Shown: positions 42,005 to 50,041, numbered from the stretch's first letter. The stretch is 64,000 bases of DNA from an uncultured Candidatus Saccharibacteria bacterium (GCA_934717805.1 CAKUZG010000001.1:21794-85793); one strand, 5' to 3'. Notes: generated by a model not told the origin, from the sequence alone. Translations and numbers: made by a program.

Positions 42005-43129
42005 GTGGCGAATAAAAATTTACATAACGCCAAAGAATCAAAAAACGATGAATTTTACACACAACTTGAAGATATCGAAAAGGAGCTTTCGCACTACCGC
42101 CACCATTTTGAAGGTAAGGTAATTTTTTGCAACTGTGACGACCCTTATGAGAGTAACTTTTTCAAGTATTTTGTGCTAAATTTTAACACTTTAAAACTCA
42201 AAAAACTAATTGCCACCAGCTATATTGCTTCGCCCGTAGCTTTCAAAGAATTGCCGGCTAAAAAGGGAAATTCATCTTTTGAAGATTTACTCAAGCCTTA
42301 TAAAATCGAAATTGATGAAGTCTATGACCAAAATGGCGATGGTGCGATTAACTTACAAGATGTGAAAGAGATTTTAGAAAAAGCCGAAAAGGGTGGCAAA
42401 ATGACAAGGCTAACTGGTGATGGTGATTTTCGAAGTAGCGAGAGCAAAGAGTTGCTCAAGCAGGCCGATATTGTGGTGACCAACCCGCCGTTTTCGCTGT
42501 TTCGTGAATATGTGGCGCAATTGATTGAATTTAATAAAAAGTTTATTATTTTGGGGAATAATAACGCGATAACTTATAAAGAGATTTTTCCATTAATTAA
42601 AAATGGTAAAATGTGGCTTGGTTATAGCGCAAATAAAACGATGACTTTTCGTTTGAGCAATCACTACAAACGCTGGAATTATATTGACGAAAATGGTAAT
42701 AAATATGGCAATGTGCCAGCAATTACTTGGTATACAAATTTAGATATTAAAAAACGCCACGAAGAACTGATTTTGGTAAAGAAATATAATCCACTTGATT
42801 ACCCAAAATATGATAATTACGACGCGATTGAAGTTTCGAAAGTGAAAGATATCCCTAAAGATTATGACGGCGTGATGGGTGTGCCAATAACTTTTTTCGA
42901 TAAGTTCAATCCTGATCAATTTGAGGTTGTAGGACAAGGACAGGGAAATCTTTTTAGACAAATTTCAGATAAGGGACTTAGGGCTTCGTTTGTTGATAGC
43001 TATTATAAATTTGGTGGAAAAGGAGCTATAAAAGAAAATCACCCAGTTTTAGGATATTATAACAATAATGGTAAGCCTATTATTCCATATATGAGAATTT
43101 TAATCAAAAACAAGAAAGTAGAAAGGTAA
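42005..43129 (+). CDS. EcoRI-family adenine-specific DNA methyltransferase
   Basis: The 374-residue protein should methylate the N6 of adenine in a short DNA site. It has the family start NLHNAKESKNDEFYTQLEDIEKELSHYRHHF, the FCNCDDPYESNFFKYF block, LTGDGDFRSSESKELL, and the catalytic NPPF in DIVVTNPPFSLF (near 160). Residues 108-119 (DQNGDGAINLQD) match an EF-hand/dockerin calcium loop, in a place where relatives often carry an Asp/Asn/Gly-rich insert. It starts at GTG behind GAAAGGA. The DUF262-HNH gene follows after 4 bases. The specificity cannot be read from sequence. Confidence 0.92.
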   Translation: MANKNLHNAKESKNDEFYTQLEDIEKELSHYRHHFEGKVIFCNCDDPYESNFFKYFVLNFNTLKLKKLIATSYIASPVAFKELPAKKGNSSFEDLLKPYKIEIDEVYDQNGDGAINLQDVKEILEKAEKGGKMTRLTGDGDFRSSESKELLKQADIVVTNPPFSLFREYVAQLIEFNKKFIILGNNNAITYKEIFPLIKNGKMWLGYSANKTMTFRLSNHYKRWNYIDENGNKYGNVPAITWYTNLDIKKRHEELILVKKYNPLDYPKYDNYDAIEVSKVKDIPKDYDGVMGVPITFFDKFNPDQFEVVGQGQGNLFRQISDKGLRASFVDSYYKFGGKGAIKENHPVLGYYNNNGKPIIPYMRILIKNKKVER

Positions 43130-43133
43130 AGCG

Positions 43134-44222
43134 ATGAAAATTGAGCTACACAAAATTAAAATAAAAGAGCTGTTTGCTGGTTTCGAAAATGATGAAGAAG
43201 CTGGTGTGGTGGGCTTTGATGGCAAGTTGAATATTCGCCCACCGTATCAGCGAGAGTTTGTTTATAAAGATGATCAACAGCGAGAAGTGATTCGCACTAT
43301 TCGAAAAGGTTTTCCGCTCAATATTATGTATTGGTCAAAGAACAGTGATGGCACTTTTGAGCTTTTGGATGGGCAACAGCGCACGATGTCGATTTGTAAA
43401 TATTTGAATGGTGATTTTAGTGTTGATGGTGCTTATTTTAATAATTTAACGCTTGAAGAACAAAAGCAAATTGAAGAATACGGGTTGATGATTTATTTTT
43501 GCGAAGGTGAAACGCGCGAAAAACTAGATTGGTTCAAAATTGTGAACATTGCGGGCGAAGAACTAACGCCACAAGAGTTGAGAAATTCAGTTTATACGGG
43601 AAGTTGGTTGGTTGACGCTAAGCGATATTTTAGTAAAAGTGGTTGTCCTGCACAAGATGGTTATAATAATTATTTGAACAAGAGTTATCTTCGCCAAGAG
43701 GTTTTGGAAACTGTTTTGAAGTGGATTTCTGGCGGAAATATCGAGAACTATATGGGAATCCACCAGCATGACGCAAACGCGAAAGAGCTTTGGCGATATT
43801 TTGAAGATGTTATGGAATGGGTACAGGCTGTTTTTCCAAATTATCGCAAAGAAATGAAAGGTTTGCCGTGGGGTGAATTTTATAACGAATTCAAAGATCA
43901 AGGTTTCGAAAAGATTGGTGAAGAAAATGAACGGCGGGTTTCGGAACTCTATAAAGATAATGAAGTTACCAAGAAAAGCGGGATTTATCAATATATTCTA
44001 ACGGATAACGAGAAATATTTGAGCTTGCGAGCTTTTGATGATGATATTAAAAGTCAAGTTTATGAACAGCAAAAGGGAATTTGCCCAATTTGTCATAAGC
44101 ACTACGCAATTGAAGAAATGGAAGCTGATCATATCAACCCATGGAGTAAAGGTGGAAAAACGGTGGCCGAAAACTGCCAAATGCTTTGCAAAAAAGATAA
44201 TCGCGAGAAGAGTGATAAGTAA
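43134..44222 (+). CDS. DUF262 (ParB-like) - HNH endonuclease fusion
   Basis: The 362-residue protein joins an N-terminal DUF262 domain, with RPPYQREFVYKDDQQREVI (from residue 36) and LLDGQQRTMSI (from 76), to a C-terminal HNH nuclease with CPICHKHY (from 317), EADHINPWSKGGKT (from 330) and NCQMLCKKDNREK. DUF262 occurs in the GmrSD type IV restriction enzyme, where it is linked to nucleotide-dependent regulation, and HNH cuts DNA. With the adjacent methyltransferase, 4 bases upstream, it is best read as the restriction part of a modification-dependent pair. It could instead act on modified foreign DNA. A terminator follows. Confidence 0.9.
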   Translation: MKIELHKIKIKELFAGFENDEEAGVVGFDGKLNIRPPYQREFVYKDDQQREVIRTIRKGFPLNIMYWSKNSDGTFELLDGQQRTMSICKYLNGDFSVDGAYFNNLTLEEQKQIEEYGLMIYFCEGETREKLDWFKIVNIAGEELTPQELRNSVYTGSWLVDAKRYFSKSGCPAQDGYNNYLNKSYLRQEVLETVLKWISGGNIENYMGIHQHDANAKELWRYFEDVMEWVQAVFPNYRKEMKGLPWGEFYNEFKDQGFEKIGEENERRVSELYKDNEVTKKSGIYQYILTDNEKYLSLRAFDDDIKSQVYEQQKGICPICHKHYAIEEMEADHINPWSKGGKTVAENCQMLCKKDNREKSDK

Positions 44223-44235
44223 TTTTTATAAAACT

Positions 44236-44268
44236 AAAATACCGCATAATAAGTGCGGTATTTTATAA
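44236..44268 (+). terminator. terminator of restriction-modification operon
   Basis: AAAATACCGCA and TGCGGTATTTT arms around TAATAAG. Confidence 0.85.
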
Positions 44269-44323
44269 GATGATTATAAAACAACAATATTACACATAAC
44301 TAAAGGTGTAAATGATGTAAAAG

Positions 44324-44400
44324 TGGTGGGCGATAGAGGACTCGAACCTCTGACTTTCACAACGTCAATGTGACGCTCTAGCCAACTGAGCTAATCGCCC
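44324..44400 (-). tRNA. tRNA-Val (anticodon GAC)
   Basis: A 77-base cloverleaf on the minus strand: acceptor GGGCGAT/ATCGCCC, anticodon arm TCACA-TTGACGT-TGTGA with GAC, T-arm CAGAGG-type stem with TTCGAGT loop, and encoded CCA. A TAAAAT box lies 8 bases upstream with TAGACT at 17-base spacing. tRNA genes often border mobile DNA, and this one sits beside the restriction-modification cassette. Confidence 0.95.
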
Positions 44401-44489
44401 GTGGTTTTATTTTAGCAAAACTTGCAAGAAAAGTCTAGTGGTGATAAAATAAAAGGTAGTTAAAAATATTATTTTCGAAAGGAATCTAA

Positions 44490-46307
44490 GTGGAGAGTAA
44501 AGAGGAAAAACTTTTTAAAATGCGCCACAGCCTTGCACATATTATGGCGGCGGCAATTCAACGAATCTACCCAGATGCGAAGTTTGGTGTTGGTCCGGCT
44601 ATTAATGATGGATTTTATTATGATATTGATTTAGGTGATAATAAAATCTCAGAAAATAATTTTGGTAAAATTGAAAAAGCAATGCGTCGAATTATTGCCG
44701 AAAATCAAGATTTTGTGCGAAGCGAAGTTTCAATTGAAGATGCAATTAATTGGGCGAAAGAAAATAATCAGCCTTATAAATTAGAACTTTTGAATGATTT
44801 GAAAAATGCAGGAACAACTAACGCAAAAATTCTTGCTGAGGGTGATTTTGAACTCGGAAATGGTGCAGAAACAGTAAGTTTTTATACAAACGGAAATTAC
44901 AAAGATTTGTGTCGTGGTCCACACCTTTCGAACACTGGCGAAGTTGGTGCTTTTAAATTGATGCGTGTAGCCGGTGCTTATTGGCGTGGTGATGAAAAAA
45001 ATCCACAAATGCAACGACTTTATGGTGTGGCTTTCGAAACTCAAGAAGAACTCGACGATTATCTTCAAAAAATGGAAGAAGCTAAAAAACGCGATCACCG
45101 CAAGCTGGGCAAAGAACTTGATTTATATACAGTTTCACCACTTGTAGGGATTGGTTTACCGCTATTTACGCCACGCGGAACAATTTTACGCGATGTTTTG
45201 GCGAATTATTCAAATCAATTGCGCCAAAAATATGGTTTTGAAAAAGTTTGGACTCCACATATTACTAAAAAAGATTTGTACGAAAAATCTGGACACTGGG
45301 CAAAATTTGGTGAAGAACTTTTCTTGGTGAAATCACAAGTTACTGGCGGCCAATTCGCACTAAAACCAATGAACTGCCCACATCACACACAAATTTTTGC
45401 TTCAAATCCAAGGAGTTATAAAGATTTACCAATTCGTTATCTTGAAACTACAACAGATTATCGTGATGAGCAAACTGGTGAACTTGGTGGCTTGAATCGT
45501 GTTCGTTCTTTAACTCAAGATGATTCACATATTTTTTGTCGAACGGATCAAATTGAAAGTGAGATTCAAAACTTATTGGCGGCTGCTCACGAACTTTATT
45601 CTGGAATTGGCATGAAATTGCGCGTACGTCTTAGCTACCGTGATGAATCTGATAGCTATCTTGGTGATCTAGCTGTTTGGGAAAGTGCACAAAATCAGCT
45701 TAAAAAAGCGGTTATTTCAAATAATCTAGAATATTTCGAACAAGAAGGTGAAGCTGCGTTTTATGGCCCAAAGATTGACTTTATGGCGACAGACGCAATT
45801 GGCCGTGAACACCAAGTTGCAACTGTTCAGCTTGATTTCGTTCAACCTGAGCGCTTCGAGCTTTCTTATAAAAACTCTGAAGGTCAAGATGAGCAACCTG
45901 TGATGATTCACTGTGCTTTGCTTGGCTCAATTGAGCGATTTATGAGTGTTTACATTGAGCACAAAGCCGGCTGGTTCGATTTTTGGGCGGCTCCAGAGCA
46001 AGTTCGAATTTTAACAATTAACGATACTTTAAATGACTATGTTGAAGAAGTTTCGAAAATCCTTTCTGGAATTGTTTTGAATACGCCAGTGAAATTTAAT
46101 GAAATTCGTTATTCTGTAGATAACCGAAATGAATCTTTGGGCAAGAAGATCCGAGAAGCAACCTCAATGAAAATTCCAATGCAATTAATTGTTGGACCTA
46201 AAGATAAGGAAAATAACGAAGTTAGCGTCCGTTTTAGGAAAGATGGCGAATTTATTGAGGAAAAAGTTGCTCTTGAAAATCTAGCAGCGTTCATTCAGAA
46301 AATTTAG
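44490..46307 (+). CDS. thrS: threonine--tRNA ligase
   Basis: ThrRS charges tRNA-Thr and removes mischarged serine. The 605-residue class II enzyme begins almost directly with the editing domain (HSLAHIMAAAIQ, His13 and His17; DLCRGPHL) and lacks the N-terminal TGS domain of the E. coli enzyme. The catalytic core has the zinc-ligand segment PMNCPHH, motif 2 and ALLGSIERFMSVYIEHKAG (motif 3). The anticodon-binding domain closes the protein. It starts at GTG behind GAAAGGA. An earlier start with a TGS domain is not open in this frame. Confidence 0.96.
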   Translation: MESKEEKLFKMRHSLAHIMAAAIQRIYPDAKFGVGPAINDGFYYDIDLGDNKISENNFGKIEKAMRRIIAENQDFVRSEVSIEDAINWAKENNQPYKLELLNDLKNAGTTNAKILAEGDFELGNGAETVSFYTNGNYKDLCRGPHLSNTGEVGAFKLMRVAGAYWRGDEKNPQMQRLYGVAFETQEELDDYLQKMEEAKKRDHRKLGKELDLYTVSPLVGIGLPLFTPRGTILRDVLANYSNQLRQKYGFEKVWTPHITKKDLYEKSGHWAKFGEELFLVKSQVTGGQFALKPMNCPHHTQIFASNPRSYKDLPIRYLETTTDYRDEQTGELGGLNRVRSLTQDDSHIFCRTDQIESEIQNLLAAAHELYSGIGMKLRVRLSYRDESDSYLGDLAVWESAQNQLKKAVISNNLEYFEQEGEAAFYGPKIDFMATDAIGREHQVATVQLDFVQPERFELSYKNSEGQDEQPVMIHCALLGSIERFMSVYIEHKAGWFDFWAAPEQVRILTINDTLNDYVEEVSKILSGIVLNTPVKFNEIRYSVDNRNESLGKKIREATSMKIPMQLIVGPKDKENNEVSVRFRKDGEFIEEKVALENLAAFIQKI

Positions 46308-46312
46308 TTTTT

Positions 46313-47200
46313 ATGAAAAACAGCAATACATTAATTGTTATTACTGGCCCCACGGCAAGTGGAAAAACAAGCTTGGCTATTAAGTTAGCCAAGCTTTTTG
46401 GCGGTGAAATTATTTCTGCTGATTCGCGAGCTATTTATAAAGATATTGATATTGCTTCCGCTAAGCCGACAATTGAGGAACGGGATGGAATTCCGCATTG
46501 GGGTTTTGATCTAGTTGAACCGGGTGAACGCTTTACGGCGGCAGATTTTAAAGAATACGCTTATTCAAAAATTGATGATATTTTAAGTCGAGGGAAAATT
46601 CCATTTTTAGTTGGAGGAACCGGCTTATATATTGATGCTGTCTTATATGATTATGAATTTGGTGGCGATATTGATAACGCTTTTCGGCAAAAAATGAATT
46701 CAAAAAGTCTTGAAGAACTTCAAAAATATATTTTAGAAAATAAAATTCAAATGCCGGAAAATTTTAAAAATAAACGTTATTTAATAAGAGCTATAGAAAA
46801 AAGCTTAAGCGTAAAGAGAAAAGATTGTAAAAAAGTCAACAAATATAACAATATTGTTGTAGGAATAACAACGCCACGTAATGAACTAAGACATAGAATT
46901 TTTCAAAGAAACGAACTATTTTTTAGTTCAGGAATTATTGAAGAGTTTAAAAAAATTGAACAGAAATATGGTATGGGTTCAGAAGCAACAACAGCGAATG
47001 CGTACCCACTTGTACAAAAATATTTAGCGGGTGAATTAACGCAACAAGAATTAATAGAAAAAATGAGTGTTCGTGACTGGAGATTAGCTAAACGACAGGT
47101 GACTTTTATGAAGAGAAATAAAGACATAATTTGGCTTGATTTAAGGGGTGCTGAACAATTTATTATATCAAAAGTTAAAAAAATGAACAAAAAATTATAA
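46313..47200 (+). CDS. miaA: tRNA dimethylallyltransferase
   Basis: MiaA adds a dimethylallyl group to A37 of tRNAs reading UNN codons. The 295-residue protein has the P-loop ITGPTASGKTSLA, the ISADSRAIYKDIDIASAKP motif, VGGTGLYIDAVLYDYEF, the TNAYPLVQKYL-like region and a KRQVTFMKRNKDIIWLDL end. It follows thrS by 5 bases and shares its transcript, an all-tRNA operon. The later half has a different, more AT-rich codon look, like the genes that follow. Confidence 0.95.
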   Translation: MKNSNTLIVITGPTASGKTSLAIKLAKLFGGEIISADSRAIYKDIDIASAKPTIEERDGIPHWGFDLVEPGERFTAADFKEYAYSKIDDILSRGKIPFLVGGTGLYIDAVLYDYEFGGDIDNAFRQKMNSKSLEELQKYILENKIQMPENFKNKRYLIRAIEKSLSVKRKDCKKVNKYNNIVVGITTPRNELRHRIFQRNELFFSSGIIEEFKKIEQKYGMGSEATTANAYPLVQKYLAGELTQQELIEKMSVRDWRLAKRQVTFMKRNKDIIWLDLRGAEQFIISKVKKMNKKL

Positions 47201-47228
47201 AAGGCTAGTTGATTTTTAAAAAGTGTGG

Positions 47229-47234
47229 TAAAAT
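47229..47234 (+). promoter_or_regulatory. leaderless-type -10 box of HTH-nucleotidyltransferase gene
   Basis: TAAAAT with a 6-base gap to the ATG at 47241. Confidence 0.6.
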
Positions 47235-47240
47235 ATAGGT

Positions 47241-47855
47241 ATGGAACAGAGTATTAACGCATTATTTGGTTCAAAAACTAGAGTTAAGCTTTTAAACTTG
47301 TTTTTTAATAAACCAGATGAGAAATTTTACGTTCGAGAAATCTCTAGGATGATCGATGAGCAAGTTAATTCTGTTCGAAGGGAGTTAACGAATCTTGAAA
47401 GTGTTGGTGTTGTAAAAAGTTCTACAGAAGATAGAAAGATTTTCTACAAAGCAAACCAAAGATTTAAATATTACCTACCTTTAAGAGTTATCTTTGCGGG
47501 AGTTCAGTTCTCTGACAAAGAGCATAGTGCTAAAAACACAACAATAGCTGACAACTGGCAGAATAAAATCTCTAATATAAAAAACTCGTTAGATCTACTT
47601 GTGTTATTTGGAGTATTTACTGATGATGAAAAATCAGATATAGATCTATTGATTGTAGGTAATAATTTTAACGGTTCCTTATCTAGGTGGGCAGCAGATC
47701 TTGAAAAACAAGAGGGTCGAGAATTAAACTATACGATTCTATCAATGGAAGATTTTTATTATAGGTATACTACTCAGGATACTTTCATGAAACAACTATT
47801 CAATGGTAAATATAATATAGTTTTCGATAAAGAAAACCTTCTTGAAAAATTATAG
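47241..47855 (+). CDS. winged-helix / nucleotidyltransferase-fold protein
   Basis: The N-terminal 75 residues form an ArsR-like winged helix (SKTRVKLLNLFFNKPDEKFYVREISRMIDEQVNSVRRELTNLESVGVV-like). The C-terminal part follows the minimal nucleotidyltransferase fold with LLVLFGVFTDDEKSDIDLLIVGN, where the usual Gly-Ser is replaced by Gly-Val but the Asp-x-Asp is kept. Such fusions are common in archaea and CPR and are thought to be transcription regulators or antitoxin-like NTases. No toxin partner (HEPN) is adjacent. An MBL-fold gene follows after 13 bases and is likely co-transcribed. Confidence 0.78.
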   Translation: MEQSINALFGSKTRVKLLNLFFNKPDEKFYVREISRMIDEQVNSVRRELTNLESVGVVKSSTEDRKIFYKANQRFKYYLPLRVIFAGVQFSDKEHSAKNTTIADNWQNKISNIKNSLDLLVLFGVFTDDEKSDIDLLIVGNNFNGSLSRWAADLEKQEGRELNYTILSMEDFYYRYTTQDTFMKQLFNGKYNIVFDKENLLEKL

Positions 47856-47868
47856 AAAGTGAGAGAGA

Positions 47869-48507
47869 ATGTTTGATATTGAATATAAGGGTGGAAATAC
47901 TGTCATAATTTCAACGAAGAAATCTTCTCTAGTGACTGATCCAAAAATGTCAGTCAACGGTGAGAAAGATATAATTATCAAGGACGGAGTTGAGTTGGTC
48001 ACTGAAGAGCGATTTGCAACCCGTAACGAGGATTATAAGTTAACGATTAGTTACCCTGGTAATTATGAAATTTCAGATTTTATTATTGCTGGATACCCCG
48101 AAAAACGTCATATAGATAATGATTCTGAAGGTAAAAAATCAGTAATATATAGTATTGATATTTCAGGAGTTAAAATTGGTCTTTTAGGAAATATTGGTTC
48201 TAATATCTCAGATAATCAACTTGAAAATCTAGGAGTGCTTGATATCTTAATTCTACCTATTGGCGGTGGAGGATATACACTGGATGCGACATCAGCTGCA
48301 AGTATTGCAAGGAGATCTGATGCAAAAGTTATTATTCCGGTACATTATTCTGATGATGGAATAAATTATGAGGTTCCACAATCTGATTTCTCTCTATTTG
48401 CGAAAGAACTTGGATCCGAGGTTGAGAAAACTTCGAAATATAAGGTTAAATCTGCAGCAGCCCTACCAGAGAAAATGACTATTGTACAAATTGAACGAAC
48501 AAAATAA
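47869..48507 (+). CDS. MBL-fold metal-dependent hydrolase-like protein
   Basis: The 212-residue protein matches the UlaG-like branch of the metallo-beta-lactamase fold: SLVTDPKMS, YPGNYEISDFIIAGYP, VKIGLLGNIG, LDILILPIGGGGYTLDATSAASIARRSDAKVIIPVHYSDDG. The HxHxDH metal motif is missing, and only the late Asp and His (LDAT, PVHY) remain. This branch, abundant in CPR, may be non-catalytic or bind metal differently. An AGTGAGAGAG site precedes the ATG. The biological role is unknown. Confidence 0.82.
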   Translation: MFDIEYKGGNTVIISTKKSSLVTDPKMSVNGEKDIIIKDGVELVTEERFATRNEDYKLTISYPGNYEISDFIIAGYPEKRHIDNDSEGKKSVIYSIDISGVKIGLLGNIGSNISDNQLENLGVLDILILPIGGGGYTLDATSAASIARRSDAKVIIPVHYSDDGINYEVPQSDFSLFAKELGSEVEKTSKYKVKSAAALPEKMTIVQIERTK

Positions 48508-48537
48508 AAGAGGTTTAAAAGCCTCTTTTATTTTTAT
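48505..48537 (+). terminator. terminator of MBL-fold gene
   Basis: AAAAGAGG and CCTCTTTT arms around TTTAAAAG, followed by ATTTTTAT. Confidence 0.8.
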
Positions 48538-48542
48538 AAAAA

Positions 48543-48565
48543 GAAAAACCCACGAAAGTGGGGAA
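48543..48565 (-). terminator. terminator of rpmB
   Basis: Minus-strand CCCAC-TTTC-GTGGG stem followed by TTTTTC. Confidence 0.75.
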
Positions 48566-48584
48566 TTCTTTAAGAAGAAAAATA

Positions 48585-48773
48585 CTATAAAATACCTTTT
48601 TTCTTCAAAGTTCGGATAGCTGCGGTGCTCAAGTTTAGTCGAACTTTTTTACCATCAACAACGATAGTTTTCTTTTGAATATTTGGCTTAAAAGTTCGTT
48701 TTGTGCGTCGCAATGAAAAGCTAACGTTGTTTCCGTGTTGCTTTCCTTTTCCTGTTAAATCACATACTGCCAT
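48585..48773 (-). CDS. rpmB: 50S ribosomal protein L28
   Basis: L28 binds 23S rRNA near the E site. The 62-residue basic protein has MAVCDLTGKGKQHGNNVSFS and RRTKRTFKPNIQKKTI, typical for L28. The frame stays open to 48839, but the extra 22 residues are foreign. The ATG at 48773 has an AGAGAG site and gives the conserved start. It lacks the full four-cysteine zinc motif, keeping only Cys4. Divergent from the site-2 protease gene. Confidence 0.94.
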   Translation of the reverse strand: MAVCDLTGKGKQHGNNVSFSLRRTKRTFKPNIQKKTIVVDGKKVRLNLSTAAIRTLKKKGIL

Positions 48774-48845
48774 TTTAACTCTCTTTACTTTAATATTTAC
48801 AATCTGTTCCATTATAACGTATTTTTGAAAAAAGGTCAAGTGGTG

Positions 48846-48851
48846 TATAAT
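48846..48851 (+). promoter_or_regulatory. leaderless-type -10 box of site-2 protease gene
   Basis: TATAAT with 6 bases to the ATG at 48858. Confidence 0.65.
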
Positions 48852-48857
48852 AGATAT

Positions 48858-49490
48858 ATGGGTTTTACAATTATTATTTCGTTAGTTTCGATTTTGATCG
48901 CAATGATTGTGCATGAGTTTTCACATGGTTTTATTGCGTATTTATTAGGTGATGAGACAGCTAAAAAGGATGGTCGATTAACTCTAAATCCTTTGGCGCA
49001 TATGGATCCATATATTAGCGTAGTTTTACCAATATTATGTGTTTTTTCAAATCTTCCTGTGATTGGTGGTGCTAAACCTGTTCCTGTTGATTTTGAAGAG
49101 CTTAAATGGAAAAAATGGGGAATGACTTTAGTTGCGTTTGCGGGACCACTTTCGAATTTTATTATGGCTTTTACAGCATATGCTGTAATGCATGCTTTTA
49201 ATATTTCTTACGGTGATCTAGCTACGGGATTTTCTACATTTGTCAAAATTAATCTTAGCCTTGCAATTTTTAATCTGATTCCAATTCCGCCACTTGATGG
49301 ATCGCGAATTTTATACCCAATTGCACCAGAATTTGTTCAAGACTTTTTTGATAAACTCGAATCTTATGGGCCAATTTTTATTCTTATGATAATGTTCTTG
49401 TTTTCAACAGTTATTTCAAACTATATTAGTTTATGTATGAGTTTTACGCTTGAGGGATTTACAGCCTTTTTAAGAATTTTTGGTCTATAA
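48858..49490 (+). CDS. site-2 protease family (M50) membrane metalloprotease
   Basis: An intramembrane protease of 210 residues with four to six helices. The zinc site is HEFSH (His19, Glu20, His23) in the first helix, with the third ligand in NLIPIPPLDGSRIL. Substrates of this short, PDZ-less group are unknown. They may be anti-sigma factors or signal peptides. An upstream in-frame ATG at 48825 lies before the promoter and is rejected. Monocistronic. Confidence 0.92.
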   Translation: MGFTIIISLVSILIAMIVHEFSHGFIAYLLGDETAKKDGRLTLNPLAHMDPYISVVLPILCVFSNLPVIGGAKPVPVDFEELKWKKWGMTLVAFAGPLSNFIMAFTAYAVMHAFNISYGDLATGFSTFVKINLSLAIFNLIPIPPLDGSRILYPIAPEFVQDFFDKLESYGPIFILMIMFLFSTVISNYISLCMSFTLEGFTAFLRIFGL

Positions 49491-49526
49491 AATATAAAAA
49501 CACTAGCTTTTTTATGTATAAGTTGG

Positions 49527-49532
49527 TATAAT
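49527..49532 (+). promoter_or_regulatory. -10 box of structured RNA at 49.5 kb
   Basis: TATAAT. The transcript should start near 49539, just before the closing stem. Confidence 0.6.
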
Positions 49533-49538
49533 TAAGTT

Positions 49539-49682
49539 AGGTCCTATTAACGTATGATTTTTCCTGAATAATCATTGATAGAGGAACTCCAAATGATGGT
49601 CTGTTATCGTGGTAATAGGCTGAGGAGGTATCCACCGTATAGTCTTATGCGGGGAAAATATCAAAGTTAGTAGGACTTTTTA
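49539..49682 (+). ncRNA. candidate structured non-coding RNA, about 145 nt, unknown family
   Basis: A TATAAT box is followed by a multibranched fold closed by GTCCTATTAAC/GTTAGTAGGAC (49541-49551 with 49666-49676; 11 pairs, one G-T). Inside are TGATT/AATCA (49555-49574), TTGATA/TATCAA (49575-49580 with 49659-49664), GGTCTGTTA/TAATAGGCT (49598-49606 with 49613-49621; 9 pairs) and CCGTATA/TATGCGG (49635-49652; 7 pairs). CTCC (49587-49590) can pair with GGAG (49624-49627) as a tertiary or pseudoknot contact. The closing stem runs into TTTTTAT, so it doubles as terminator. It sits directly upstream of rnpB. I could not match it to SRP, 6S or a riboswitch. Confidence 0.68.
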
Positions 49683-49699
49683 TATTGCCTAAAATTTGA

Positions 49700-49705
49700 T
49701 ATAAT
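49700..49705 (+). promoter_or_regulatory. -10 box of rnpB
   Basis: TATAAT 6 bases before the 5' end of the RNase P RNA. Confidence 0.6.
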
Positions 49706-49710
49706 AGTGA

Positions 49711-50033
49711 TAGCTTGTTAAATGGTCGCTAATTGAAAAATTAGAGGAAAGTCCGGGCAGCGTAGAGCAAGACAGTTGCTAACGGCAACCGAGGGAAACC
49801 TTAGGGAAAGTGCCACAGAAACGATACCGCCTAAAAAGGTAAGGGTGAAAGGAGTGAGGTAAGAGCTCACAGTTGCTCACGGTGACGTGAAGCGAGAGGT
49901 AAACCCTGTCTGCTGCAAGGAGAATTATAAAAATGGCTGCTCGCCATAATTCGATAACCGCTTGATTTAAGGAGCAATTCTTAAACTAGATAGATGACCA
50001 TTCGCGACAGAACCCGGCTTATAGACAAGCTTT
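49711..50033 (+). ncRNA. rnpB: RNase P RNA, bacterial type A-like
   Basis: The catalytic RNA that matures tRNA 5' ends. Conserved landmarks are present: the P4/J regions GAGGAAAGTCCGGGC (49742 on), the CACAGAAACGATACCGCC block, GGGTGAAAGGAGTGAGG, GAGGTAAACCCTG and the 3' GCGACAGAACCCGGCTTA. P1 forms from AGCTTGT (49712-49718) and ACAAGCT (50025-50031). Length is about 320 bases. It is essential for the tRNA genes here, including those apparently co-transcribed with downstream mRNAs. Confidence 0.96.
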
Positions 50034-50041
50034 TAATGAAA

